A stretch of DNA of 64,000 nt from contig CM051459.1 in the NCBI GenBank assembly GCA_028095005.1, positions 199,493,902-199,557,901 of the forward strand, given 5' to 3'. Of this stretch, positions 45,487-58,222 are shown one piece after another; position 1 is the stretch's first letter; each line of letters begins with the position of its first letter. Below the pieces are notes generated by a model, which made no database searches, had not been told where the DNA came from, and saw only the letters and a program-made list of their open reading frames with translations. The position numbers and the translations under genes are program-made. Origin of the DNA: Rhynchospora pubera (lineage: Eukaryota; Streptophyta; Magnoliopsida; Poales; Cyperaceae).

Positions 45487-48400
45487 ATGAGTTGCAGTAT
45501 CCTTTGTTATACAGTGGTGGCCATAGAAGATCAGAGGGGTAAAAATTTGATAAAAATCAGATTTTCACCGTGGCACCATCTCCGTTTTCTCTCTCTTTTT
45601 CCTCCCTTTTTCCGCTCCGTCCGATTCTCCTCTCATCTCTTTTCTTCTCCGACGAGAGAAATTCTCGAAATTCTTGAAGGGATGGGCTGTGACCAGCCAA
45701 TCCCATCGCGCCACCCAGTTCCCCTTCTCTGATTGGCTGGCCTCGTTTGTTCTTATCCGATCGAGATGGTTGTGAGTGACGCGGCTTTGAGATACGAGCT
45801 CAAGAGATCTCTGCCGTTGGCTTCTTCCTCCCCTCTCCCCTCTCCATCAGCCATATATAAACCTCACCCTCTCCTTCAATTTTTGGGGTTGGCTGGGCGA
45901 TTAGGGTTCCACTTTGAAAAGAAATGAGAGAGAAGAAGGAACAGAGAGGGAGGAAGTAGTTGCCAGAGATCCAAGGTATATCCATCTCTTTGTCTAGTAA
46001 TCGATTTGATTAAGTTTGATTTCTTGATTTGTTGGCTGATTTTGGGGGAAACTCAGAACTTGAGTTTCTGGTCCGTGCATGGTATTATAGTTGCTTTGGA
46101 TGCTTTAATTACTCTTTGGCAGATAAATTTAAACCCTAAGATATTGAATCTAATAATGGAATTTGAGTAAACCTTGGAATTTATGTTTTGTACTCTGTTA
46201 TGAATTTAATTGGATGAAATTGAGTATAATCTTGGGTTATTACTTTGGTTGGGCATAAAGGAGACTTGTGTGAGTCTTACGACTGGGTTTTAGGCTTGGT
46301 ACCAGTCTTTGGTACCACTGTGGTACCTCTGGTATCTTTCTGGTACGCTGTTTACGACTCAGGGGCTGATTTGTAAGGAAAAAGGACCCATTTGTAAAAT
46401 TCTAGGGGCCTGTTTGTAAGAAAAAGGATTGGAATGTAAATTACTTTGATTTAGGGGCCCCTGGGAAAAGTGTGCTGTGACAGAGGGTCGGGTCCTGAGC
46501 CCTCTTTAACGGATCCGTGCGGACCCGTTACGGCTGGCTCAGGTCAATTGGGTCAGGTTGACCTGGCTCAGTCCATTCGATGTTGGGCCGAGACCTTTTT
46601 GGGCCAAGACTTTCTGGGCCAAAAAGAAAAAAAAAAAGAGAATTGGGTTGGGCTCAAATTTTCGAATGTGGGCTGAAATTTCAGAAATTCAAAAAGATAA
46701 TTATACAACTTAATCCTTGATTAAGTTAAATTAAATGTGGGCTTAATACCTAATTAGTTAAAGGAGAGGCCATTAGAAATAATTGGGTATTCATTTAATT
46801 AAGCGGGATTCGATTTTTCGGGAGATGATGAGAATAGTATGAGTGAGTCAAGAGCAGATACAATGACAACTAAATCACCGACTTTCTGATCCCAAACAAA
46901 TAAATCAATAAATTTTATCTTCGATCTTTAAATTGTTTTCATAATTTCTTACTTAAATATTTTATGAGTTTATGATTTAGTTAATTTCACGTTTATAAAA
47001 TAATTTCCGATACAATTAATTCACATCATTACGAATTTAAATAACAAGTTATCTAATTAAGAATTTAAATAATGTTAGAGAAACATTACGAAATAAATAA
47101 ATGAATACTCTAATTTCCAAAATATAATTAACGAATTGTATGATAAGAATAAGTATAAATTCTTATTGACCGGAAAGTCAAAACCAATTATTAATAATAA
47201 GATAAAATACTTAATTATATATTTTAAAACAGAATCCTCCTAATAAATAATCTGAACCTAACCATTTCAATCTCAACCAGTCTGGTTAACTTAGACCGTC
47301 AGTATGGTAACCCAAGAACTGCGTAGGAATAAGTTATTTAGGTTTACCTTACATTATATAATTGTTAAACGGTCAATAAGACAGTCACATGTTTTTATTA
47401 GGGAACCAATTTAGGATCACTTGACATATGAGTACCAAGCCTAGTAAACCGTCAAGGGAGAGAACCCAAGTATGATGGCCGTCAAGCATCCGAACCATCA
47501 TGAGATATCGAGAAACTACGTTTAAGCTTTTCACTATCCAGGTGCGGAATTACGTTGGATTTTTGTTAAAGTTTAAGTAATTAATAAAATATATTTTATT
47601 CATATGCATATTAGAAACTCATTTGCCTGCATGACCGTATTCAAGCATTTTTAAATGATAGTGCCCAATTATTGATAAAACTGCATTTTGAAAGGCATGT
47701 TCTCCGTTTTGAGAAATTTGATAAGTAATAGTCAGATATTTGGAAATGTCGTTGCTATTGATAAATCCGACTTATGAATGATCTGACTGAAAGGAATGAA
47801 ACGATGTGAATGAATAACTGAGATATGATATGATGTGCTTGATATGTGTGATTTGATATGTTTGCATCACTCTCCGGAGTCGGTTGACCCCCGGCTTCGG
47901 CCAGTTCAATAGCGCTATGTAGATTTGGAATTCCCTTCTGCCTGCCCAGGGTTAGAGATTCGTCTTTTTTGCCTGCCCTTGGGTTAGGGAAATGTCTCCT
48001 TCTGCCTGCCCAACCGGTTGGGTTAGAAGGCCTGAGTGATTATGATTATGGAATGAAAGGAAGGATTTGTGATTTGCCCAGACTTATATTATGCTCAATT
48101 CTGCCATGCTCGGATCCCCTGACACGCTCAGTTTCCTATCATATACAGACATGTGTTGTCTGCGACGGGATTCGTGCCACGTGTTCAGTCCGACATGTAT
48201 ATGACTTCGGTCATAGTCAAATTTTGTTATTTTGTCCCATTTTGACTACAGACTGGATGACATGTTTTAGAAAGAAGATTTGAAATTGGTTTTATTTAAG
48301 TTGATACATGCATACCTTGTTTTATACTAAATGCAGATAATATTTTTACTTAACTTGTTTAACAAATAAATTGTTTATTTACGGGTGTTATTTCTAGAAC

Positions 48401-48711
48401 TTGGATTTTAGCTTAAATCCGCGTACTGGAACTAAAACCCGCACTGAGAATTTTAATTCTCATTCCGTACTTTTTGTATGTTTTCCACAATGGATGTGGG
48501 TTTCAGGTTGCAGAGACGGGCTCGATCAAGTCAAGAGAAGTTAAGCCAAATTGTCTTGCCATGAGGACTCAATGAGTCATAGGAGACAACATGGTAATTC
48601 ATGATAAGCTGAAACCTAAACCTTAAAGATTGTAGAAAAATGCCTTGCGAGTACACAGAAGTTGTGTGTTCACGGCAAGAAACTGCCCCACCCCATTGCG
48701 GGCTGTGACAG
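45487..48711 (+). repeat. probable Ty3/gypsy LTR remnant
   Basis: The segment ends GCGGGCTGTGACA, the typical 3' end of large LTRs of the Tekay/Del type. It contains a promoter-like part (CATATATAAACCTCACC at about 45850) followed by a GAGAGAGAAGAAGGAACAGAG leader with a donor-like AAGGTATATCC, also usual in such LTRs. No primer-binding site follows and no matching left boundary or duplication was found, so it may be a solo or truncated LTR. Short open frames inside have no motif. Confidence 0.45.
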
Positions 48712-49249
48712 ATTACTTTTTTCCTTTTTTTTCAGGACTAGCCGTCTAGCCCCAGTATCCATCTTGCATATTGATTTTGCTTTTTAAACTTTCTAATTTT
48801 CCAGTTTTTGTTGCGTCATAATTTTTATCGAGTAAAATAAAAAATGTTCCCTTTATTTCCTTCTGCTTCTCTTTTATTTACTTAACAGGAACGCTAAAAT
48901 TTCTAAATTGCTTCGACGTGGCGGATCGACTAGTAAATAAATATTAGGGCGATTCCATTAAAAAGTTATGCCTTAGGGTAAAATTTTTTTAAAATAGCTC
49001 ATGAGAAATATGCATTTCTTTGAATGGCCTTTTTCTAAAATGAAAAGTTCGTCTTTATAATTTTTACTTCTCATCGTATTACCATACATAAAAGAGATAT
49101 AATATTATCATGAAAAATGTAATTGTAAATGAATATAGATATAAATATTTTTTATATGTAATCGTGAATATTTATTCTCTTGTATTGAGCCCACAGGTGG
49201 AAAGCTAAGACTTGCGTTGCGAGGAGTTTATCTCATTCTATGAGACCGA
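48712..49249. other. intergenic, nothing recognised
   Basis: The stretch is AT-rich. The CTTCGACGTGGCGGATCGACTAG patch near 48912 (shown in part only) is CG-rich but has no recognisable role. Confidence 0.3.
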
Positions 49250-49470
49250 TAGGGGTGAAATTGGAGCGGATAATCTCCGCCCCGAACCGTATCCATATCC
49301 GTTATTTTGCTGATTCGGATAATACTATCCGTATCCGAACGGATACGGATGCGAATTCGGATTTTTTTAAACGGATATAAATACGAATATGGTAAGCAAT
49401 ATTAGTGTAGATACGGATATTTATCTGTATCCGTATATTTATGCAAAACGGATATCCGTTTTGTATATGG
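49250..49470. mobile_element. hAT-type element fragment
   Basis: It begins TAGGGGTGAAATTGG like the ends of the hAT elements at 4681 and 57562 and then carries many GGATACGGATA/TATCCGTATCC motifs in both orientations. The opposite terminus and an 8-bp duplication were not found. Confidence 0.5.
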
Positions 49471-49639
49471 TAATATATGGTAATGGCACATTTTAGAAAT
49501 AGCATCATAATTGACATGTAGGTTAAGCTATGTAAATTATATAGCATTAGAATTGACAATTATTTTTTTTACTGTAATATGATGCCAATTTTTGTATAAG
49601 CTTGATTAAATTTTGTTTTTTTTTTGATGTCTCAATATG

Positions 49640-51779
49640 GAGTAATAAGAATCATAATTTTTGGAATAAGCATTAGTTTAATTTCAACACTATATGATGC
49701 TCTGATACCGTAATAAAATATAAAAAGAAGTTTTATTATACTATCGTGTTTTGCAAAGAAACATCATGTATCCTTAAAAAAATTACACAATAAGAATCAT
49801 AATTTTTGGAATAAACAATAGTTTAATTCCAACACTATCGGATTCTCCGATACCATAATAAAATATAAAGAGAGAAGTTTTATTGGTACTATTATGTTTT
49901 GCAAATTAACATCATATGTCCTAAAAAAATTATACAAATATGATTGTATATCAGCCTTTTTGTGGAAAAACTTGATTGTATATCAGCCTTTTTTTGTGAC
50001 AAATATGTTTTTTCATCAATTAAATGCAACCTATATATTATGTGTTATGTTAAAATTTTCTAGAAATTTCAATTCTATATCGTGCATCTAGGATAAAAAA
50101 AAAGTACAATGATCCGAAACTTTTGTAGCCTCGCACCATGAGATTCTAACTCCTTTTTTTTGGGAGATTTTTTTTCTTCTTTCTATGCTTTGCTACTCTA
50201 ATTTAATAATTTTGTATTAATGAAACATAAATATCACTTAATTCGGAAACTTGCAATCTCAGTGTTTATTTATTTGATTACATCACGCATATATAGTTAT
50301 AACTCAAATGTCGTACTAACATTGATTTATGCTCAAATATATGATATGATTATAACTCAAATGTCTTACTAGCATTGGTTATAACACTATCTGATTCTCC
50401 GATACCATAATAAAATATAAATAGAGAAGTTTTATTTACACTATTGTGTTTTACAAATTAACATCATACGTTCTTAAAAAAAATGAGACAAATATGATTG
50501 TATATTAGCATTTTTGTTGAAAAACTTGATGTATATCAATCTTTTTTTCTTTGTGACAAATATGATTTTTCATCAATTAAATGCAACCTATATATTATGT
50601 TTTATGTTAAAATTTTCTAGAATTTTCAGTTTTATATTGTGTATCTTGGAGAAAAAAAAAACACAATGATCCGAAACTTTTGTAGACTTGCACCATGAGA
50701 TTCTAATTTCTTTTCAGGAGGTTTTACTTTTTTCTTCATTATATGTTTTGTTACTCTAATTTAATAATTTAGTATTAGTGAAACATGAAAATCACTTAAT
50801 TTAAAAACTTGAAACCTCGGTGTTTTTTTATTTGATTACGTCACGTATAAATAGTTATAAATCAAATGTCTTATTAACATTAGTTTATACTTAAATATAT
50901 AATATGGTTATAACTCAAATGTCTTTGGTTTATGATGTAATATACATACTAAACAGTAAGGAGGAATAATAATCATAATTTTTGGAATAAACATTAGTTT
51001 TATTCCACCACTATCTGATACAATAATAAAATATTAAAAAAAAGTTTTATGATACTATCGTGTTTTGCAAAGAAACATCATGTATCCTTAAAAAAATACA
51101 CAATAAGAATCATAATTCTTGAAATAAACATAAGTTTAATTTCAACACTATCTGATGCTCTGATACCGTAATAAAATATAAAGAGAGAATTTTATTGGTA
51201 CTATTATGCTTTACAAATTAACATCATATGTCCTTAAAAAAATATGACAAATATGATTGTATATCAGCTTTTGTGGAAAAACTTGATTATATATCAGCCT
51301 TTTTTTTTTCTTTGTGACAATTATGATTTTTTATCAATTAAATACAACCTATATATTATGTGTTGTGTTAAATTTTTTTAGAATTTTCAGTTCTATATTG
51401 TGCATCTAGAAAGAAAAAGCACAATTATCCGAAACTTTTGTACCCTTGCACCATGAGATTCTAACTCTTTTTTTTTAGGGTTTATTTTTTTTTCTTCTCT
51501 CTATGCTTTGCTACTCTAATTAAATAATTTAGTATTAATGAAACATGAAAATCACTTAATTCGAAAACTTGAAGTCTCAGTGTTTATTTACTTGATTATA
51601 TCACGCATATATAGTCATAACTCAAATGTCTTACTAATATTGATTTATGCTCAAATATATAATATGGCTATAACTCAAATGTCTTACTAGAATTGGTTTA
51701 TGCTTAAATAAACATACGAAACATTAAGGAGGACTAAGAATCATAATTTTTGAAATAAATATTAGTTTAATTTAAACAT
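49640..51779. repeat. array of diverged tandem repeats, left part
   Basis: Two nested periods are visible. A unit of about 146 bp runs from AAGAATCATAATTTTTGGAA through CTCTGATACCGTAATAAAAT to CATGTATCCTTAAAAAAAT. A longer segment of about 540 bp (ATATGATTGTATATCAGCC ... TTACTAGCATTGGTTTATG) recurs near 49930, 50495 and 51250. Copies are clearly diverged. The array resumes at 57563 and 60738 after two transposons. Confidence 0.8.
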
Positions 51780-52602
51780 TATGCGATTAGTTTTTACCAC
51801 TGGACCGCCCGGTCTGACCCGACCCGGACCGTAGAAGAACCGTGATGGACCGAGGGGGGTGGTCCGGGTCGGGTTTATCACGGGTTTGGGTAGCCAATTT
51901 AGCATAACCCAACCTAAACCCGTCCCGTCTTAACCCGTGGACCAGCCTGGACCGGACCATAAACCCGTGCAAACCCGTGTGAACCGTGGCATTTTCAAAA
52001 AAAAACCAAACCGGACAACATTTCCCTCCCATTTCTCTCTCCCCCTCCCGCGACCAATACCCTCTGGACACGCGTCAGCACGTGTGTCAAGCCACGATTG
52101 GCCCTACCTTTTTTGCTTTTTTCGCGTCAAATCCTCTGGCGACACGTGGCCTGCCTTTTTTGCTTTTTCGCGTTAGAGCCGAGACGAAAGAATAGGAAAC
52201 ATTGAACATTGAGCATTTTTTCCCCAGCTCCAATGGAGCTTCGACACGTGTCAAAAAAAAGTAACGTTCATTTTTTTGCCCATCAGCAACGGCTCTTTTA
52301 GCCGTTAGAAATCCAACGGCTATTTCAGAAGTTTTTTTAAAATAATATTACAATATTTATAACTCTATAAATACCCCTCTATATCATCTCATTTCCACAC
52401 CAATTCAACAGCAATCTCTCACTCTCTCACTCTCATATTTCCATCGCAAACATTCTCTCAATCCTATTTCCATAATTCCATTTCCATTTTCATAATTCCA
52501 TAATCTTATTTATATTTATATCCATAGTAGTTTTCCAATATTATTTTTGTAATTTCGTATTCAGTTAAATTCCAATCTTATCATCCAAAATTCCAAAAAA
52601 AA

Positions 52603-55600
52603 ATGTCATCTCCACCTCCTAATCCTAATGACCAATTTGTCCAACGATTAAGTGTGGATTTATTTGGTCCGCCACCAACATATCCACAAAATCCTAATTA
52701 TTCTAGTGGAGCGCATGGTGCAAGTTCGAGTTTTCCCGAAATTATTCCGACTCTTTCAAGTTCGTGCACATCGGAAGCGAACACTCAAGCAACGGAGAAG
52801 AAGAAAAGGTCCGAACCGAATTACACCGCACATTGGTGGCGATATTACGAAAAAACATTAGACGAGAATGGATTTTTGAAGTCCGCAAGGTGTAAGGTAA
52901 AAAATTGTAAAGCTAACTTTCTATACATTAAAAAAAATGGTATGAGCTCCTTCCAAAACAACTTTGAAGAATGCCCATGAAGAACAGCAAAATGAACCAG
53001 ACATTCGGCTAGTCCAAACAACTTTGAACTCGGACGGTACTAGAACTCACCGAAAGTATGACCCAGAAAAAAATGCTTAGCGAATTTGCTCGTTACATTG
53101 CCACAAAGAACAACCTTTAAGTATGACTAATTGTTGTAGTTTCGCACGGTTGGTAATTTGTGGTGTAGGCGAACCACTTTATAGGAGATTCCACCATAGG
53201 AAAATCACCAAAGAACTCAAGAAATAATTTCTTGAGCGAAAAAATGAATTATTGGCCCAATTTGCTTTAGCTACTTACAAGGTCTCAATAACATCTGATA
53301 TTTGGACCATCGGTAAACATGGCCTTGGTTATAATTGTATTACTGCACATTATATTGATGACGATTGGATTTTACAGAAAAAAGTCTTAAGTTTTCGTTT
53401 TTTAGATTCTCCGCACACGGCAAAGGTAATTTACGATTCTATTAGGGATGTTACGAAAGAGTACAACTTGGTTAGGAATTTAGAAAAGAAGGTTTTCTCA
53501 ATATCTTTTGACAATGCTAGTAATAACATCAAGTCAATAGATTATTTTGTTCGGTCCCTAAACCCAATTATGGATGGTGCCATGTTACACCAAAAATGTG
53601 CTTGTCATATTTTGAACCTAACCGTAAAAGCCAGCCTTGAAACCGATGGTGTTGACAACTTGATTACCAAATTTAAGAATGTCTTGACCCACATTTACTC
53701 GAACCAAGTTAGGAAACAAAATTTTCATCAATTATGCCAACGAGTAGGGTTAAGTAAGTTGGCCGTTCCATAGGACGTAGACAACCGTTGGAACTCAACT
53801 TATAGAATGTTCCACCGAGTCCTCCCTTACAAGAATGTCATAGAGGAAATGTTGAGTAGCAATAGCGATAGCATTCAACTATCGCTCTCTTTGGGCGAGT
53901 GGCAACAACTCCAACATGTAAAAGACTTCCTCGAAGCCTTCTGATATCATCATTATTTGTAGGCATTTGGACCGTACTTGGCACTCAAATAACACTCAAA
54001 CCATTGAATTATTCAATAGATTGCTATGATTTCCATGGAATTGGCTCTACCGTCGTTTCTTCTCTCATTTTACAGGACTTTGATGATTTCTGATGATTTT
54101 GGAGCATATAGATGGATTCCCGACGTAGCACGCACGCTAGACGACTCATTCCTAGCATTGGAGGCTCTTTTCTCTCTCCTGGTCGACCCGAACAATCATC
54201 TGTTCGATCCGACCAGCACCTATGGCAGCCAGGCGTCATTTTCTCTCTCCTGGTCGACCCGACCACAAGCCTGTTCGATCCGACCAGCACCTATGGCAGC
54301 CAAGCGTCATTTTCTCTCTCCTGTTCGGTTCGAACAAGGATCTGTTCGGTTTGACCAGGGTGCCGCCATATCACATAAGGCATTATTTTTTACATAGAAA
54401 CTGATGGAAATGGCAATTTCTTGCGCCCTGGTGCCCTAGCCTTCCATCCTTGCGACCTGGGACATCCATATATACACCTCTAGACCTGAAGGAAAGAAGA
54501 CAACCTTTCATACCACAAAATTGCACTTTCCATAGGCATTTTTCTCTCTTCCACCATTGGAGATCATCAAAGCGTGGTTCTTTGAAGCGACGGCAGCAAG
54601 GAGACGAGTTTGGTGACCATCTTGCAATACACCACTGCCTAGAGATTGTAGTTTGAAAGCATAAAGGAGTATTCGGTTTATTCTTTCTATGTTTTCTTCT
54701 CTATTTTCAATGGGCTTGTATCTTGTTATTTCTATGTTATTTGTTGTGTGTTTAAGTACTATGTTAGGCTAAATTTATGTAGTCTTAGGGGTAAGGTAGT
54801 AACTTAGGTTTGGATGTTGTGATTTGACTTGATATGATATGATATGTTTTGTTGATTTGTTTCGTTGAGAATTATGTTAATTGCTTGTTTAAATTGCTTG
54901 GTTAAGTCTAATTAACTTCTAGATGAATGGCCACATTTAGTTAAGTTCTAAAGTTAGGTTAATCAAGATAATTTAGATAAAGTATTTGGGATAAATCGTA
55001 GATCCGAAAGGGGAGATTAGTTGACACCAAAAGTGTAACTTTTAGACAAGTCCAAAAGACGTCTAGATATCCTTATGAACTCCAACAAACAAGTTTAAAT
55101 TGATTGAATTCTATACCAAAAGTTGTGAACCAATCGAGTTAATTAGGTTAGGTTGTGATTTAACCAGTTTCTAGTCCAACAAGCGACAGCTGAGGTTTAG
55201 AATATCTAGGTTTGACCAACAAACCCTAGCACAAGGCATAAAGTATCATAAAAGGTCAAAACCACACACTTATACCAACTGTTCGGATCGAACAGACTCC
55301 TGTTCGGATCGAACAGACTCCTGTTCGGATCGAACAGAGTCCTGTTCGGATTGAACAACACCTTGTTCGAACCGAACAGAGAAGTAAACGCTTGAAAAAC
55401 ACCGTTCGATGCACGAAAGTGATAAGTTATGTGTTCTAGAGTCCAAACCAAGGTGAAACCTGAACCCTAAGACACTTTTTATACTGTTTGAAAACCCAAA
55501 AACTTTACTTTAGTTGTTTACATTATTTTAATAGACAAAAATAACCAAAAATATCTACTTTATTGCACTTAGATTTATTTCAACTATTTCTCCACCAAAA

Positions 55601-56849
55601 TATTCTTGTCTAGCTTTTGAAAAAGGATAAGTCCAGTAATCAATTGTACCGTCCCTTGGGTTCGACCCTAAAGCTGTACTCCAAAAGACTAGTGAGGTTA
55701 GCTCTAGGTCTATAAATTTATTTGATTCCTAGGTTATAAGCCCTTCATCACCTTCTTCGAAGCAACCGTGAGGTTATCAAGCTCATACACTCCAACGATC
55801 CACGAGCTCATTCAACAACTTTATAACATTTCCAAGGTGTATAAAAGCATCAGGGGTAAATAATTTACAATGTAATTATCTTAATTTGTTCATTTTTTAA
55901 AGTACTTATATAAATTGTAATAATATCTTATCTTCCAATTTTTAAAATTAGAATGTCAAGACGAAACTCTTGCACCGATCGTAGATGCAATGACAACCAA
56001 ATTTCTAAAATATTGGGACAAGGTACCTCTCGTGACTATCATAGCTAGTTGCCTCAATCCATCATTTAATAAGTTGTGGACCGTGAAGATGTTTCAAAAG
56101 TACAAAAGAAATCTCGATTTACCGTCCCACAATGAGGAGGCACGCGTCACCTTTGCATTGGAGTCCATGTTCAATATATACAACGCACGGAGAAATTCCG
56201 CTCAACCGCCTTCAAGTTCAACAACAAGGCCTAACACGGGGTTAGACTTTGAACTTATATATATATATTTTTAAATTCTACTGATTAACTTATATACTTT
56301 TTTTTTTGAAATTTTACTGATTAACTTATGTACTTTTTTTAGAAATTTTACTGATTAACTTATATTTTTTTTAAATTTAATTGAAGCAGTAGTCGCCGCG
56401 GTTTGTTAGATGAGTTGCGAGACGATGATGACTTAATGACTGGATATGGAATCACGAACGAATTATCGAGTTACACAGGGTTACCGGCGAACATGCACGA
56501 TGAATAAATTGACATCCTCGACTATTGGAAGAGACATTCAAGTGCTTATCCAACACTAGCAATGATGGCGAGAGATATATTTGCAGTCCCCGTGTCTACC
56601 GTCCCATCCGAATTGTGCTTTAGTTCAGCGAACAAAATTCTCAGTGATAGACGGAGCAAGCTCGGCCCAAAAGTTTTCGAAAGACTTGTATGTTTGAAGG
56701 ATTGGATCGAAGCTGAAAATCTAACGCAACATTTTATTTCGGGAGAAACTAGCGGTAACGAAACTCAAGCAACTGCTACCGGGAGTGAGGTGGAGTCGGA
56801 AGATGAATGCGATCCGAAAGATACCGACTTTTTGGTATTTGCGCAATAA
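52603..56849 (+). pseudogene. hAT transposase (BED finger, RICESLEEPER-like) pseudogene
   Basis: The first part, 52603-52980, has a Ser/Pro-rich N terminus and a BED-type finger start (ARCKVKNCKANF) before a frameshift. The part at 53252-53773 has TSDIWTIGKHGLGYNCITAH and CACHILNLTVKASLE of the RNase H-like core, ending at a TAG directly before DVDNRWNSTYRM. After the solo LTR the frame resumes at 55756. At 55990-56260 comes KLWTVKMFQKYKR, and at 56562-56849 the C-terminal dimerisation domain with VSTVPSELCFSSANKILSDR. Stops, a frameshift and the LTR make it non-functional. RICESLEEPER-type transposases are usually about 650-700 residues. Confidence 0.88.
53942..55750 (+). mobile_element. solo LTR inside the hAT transposase
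   Basis: The 5-bp duplication CCTTC flanks it exactly (53937-53941 and 55751-55755). It starts TGATATCATCA and ends CCCTTCATCA. The 1809-bp sequence has GTCCCTTGGGTTCGACCCT near its end, a feature of Tat/Athila-type Ty3/gypsy LTRs. It also has tandem GTTCGGATCGAACAG motifs (three or four near 55279-55340) and related phrases at 54187-54345. No internal retrotransposon region is present, so it is a recombined solo LTR. Confidence 0.9.
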
Positions 56850-57570
56850 CTACTAGTTTAATAATGGTGGTATAATTTTCTAAACTCTTTAAATTTAATT
56901 TCTTCTAAAATTACTTCAACTTATTTATTTAAAATATTACTAACAAAAAAGAAAAGTTAGAACTCCGCCTATGTTATTATTTTATAGCATAGCCGATCCC
57001 AAGCCCTGAAAAAGGAGGAGGGTAACTTGATATAATTATATTTGAATTTGATCAATTATTAAAAAAAATTCAAATCAAGTTTTTAGAATAAAATAAATTT
57101 AAAATAGACTACCAAATTATTTTATTGTTAATTTTATTAGACATAATATATTTTAACTAATTTTTATAACTTATATTTTACAATTTTTGTCATGCAATTA
57201 ATTATGCAAATCATTGACAATAAAAAAAACATAAAATACTACAAATAAAACTTAAAATAAAAAATTAAAATAGACTATAAAATTATACTTAATTATGTGA
57301 TCTATAAATATAATATATTTTAACGAATTTATATTAATTTATTATACAATTTTTTTTAGATTAAAACAATGAAAAAAGGAAAAAAAATATGGAAAAAAAC
57401 TGTATTTGGACCGTCCGGTTCTGCTAGGGTCAGGTCTATCAAGGGTTTGGGTCAAAGTTTGAGAGGTGGACCGTGCTAACCCGTCCCGTTTTAACCCGTG
57501 AACCCGTGATAACCCGTGGACCGTGGGGGTTTGGACCGGACCGGACCGTTTGGTAAACCCTATATTTGAT

Positions 57571-57762
57571 GCTCTGATACCGTAATAAAATATAAAAAAG
57601 AAGTTTTATGATACTATCGTGTTTTGCAAAAAAACATCATGTATCCTTAAAAATATTACACAATAAGAATCATATTTCTTGAAATAAGCATTAGTTTAAT
57701 TCCAACACTATCTGATACTCTGATACCGTAATAAAATATAAAGAGAACATTTTATTGGTACT
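57571..57762. repeat. tandem repeat array, middle part
   Basis: Continuation of the 146-bp repeat after the hAT element: GCTCTGATACCGTAATAAAA occurs at about 57573 and CTCTGATACCGTAATAAAAT at about 57719. Confidence 0.8.
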
Positions 57763-58222
57763 ATTATATTTGGGAAAATTTTTTCTGTACCCCTCAAAAT
57801 TGAGAAAATACAAATTTAACCCCCGAAAGTTCAAACTCCTGATTTTGCCCTCTCGAATTTCGGACACCTTTTTTATTTACCCCTCTGCTATATTTTCTAA
57901 TATAAATAGTATTAAAATAATGAAACTAAAATTTTTTGATCCATTTACCCTTGTTTGAATCTAACCAGAAATTGATTACACAAGAATCGACTCAACCCGA
58001 TCCCATTCTTTCTTCTCTCTCAAATCCATCTTTCTCCTCTCGCACGCATGAACCTTCCGCCACCTGCTCCTCCGTGCCGTGGTAAAAAGAAAAAAAAACT
58101 GAACAATTAGTCCATTTAGCCCTTTCTAAACTTTTAGTCCATCATTGACAACTAAGATTGGAGCTATGATTTGTTAACCAGAGAAGAGAGGGCTGAGACA
58201 ATTCCAGGCCGATGGCACTACT

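Larger units (their letters stand above)
51788..57562 (+). mobile_element. hAT transposon with a decayed transposase, split by a solo LTR
   Basis: Inverted ends TAGTTTTTACCACTGGACCG (left) and TAGGGTTTACCAAACGGTCC (right, inward) bound the element. TATGCGAT (51780-51787) and TATTTGAT (57563-57570) form an imperfect 8-bp duplication; undisturbed units of the surrounding array read TATCTGAT. Subterminal regions are rich in AACCCGTCCCG motifs. The transposase relic has a BED-like N terminus and a hAT dimerisation domain. A solo LTR at 53942-55750 interrupts it. Confidence 0.9.

Noticed and set aside
46470..48711. Shorter LTR starting at TGTGACAG 46474
   Set aside because: The bases before it do not duplicate those after 48711, and promoter-like LTR sequence lies further left, so a start here is not supported.
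54026..54404. Overlapping plus-strand frames at the start of the solo LTR
   Set aside because: They arise from the GTTCGATCCGACCAG repeats of the LTR and show no protein signature.
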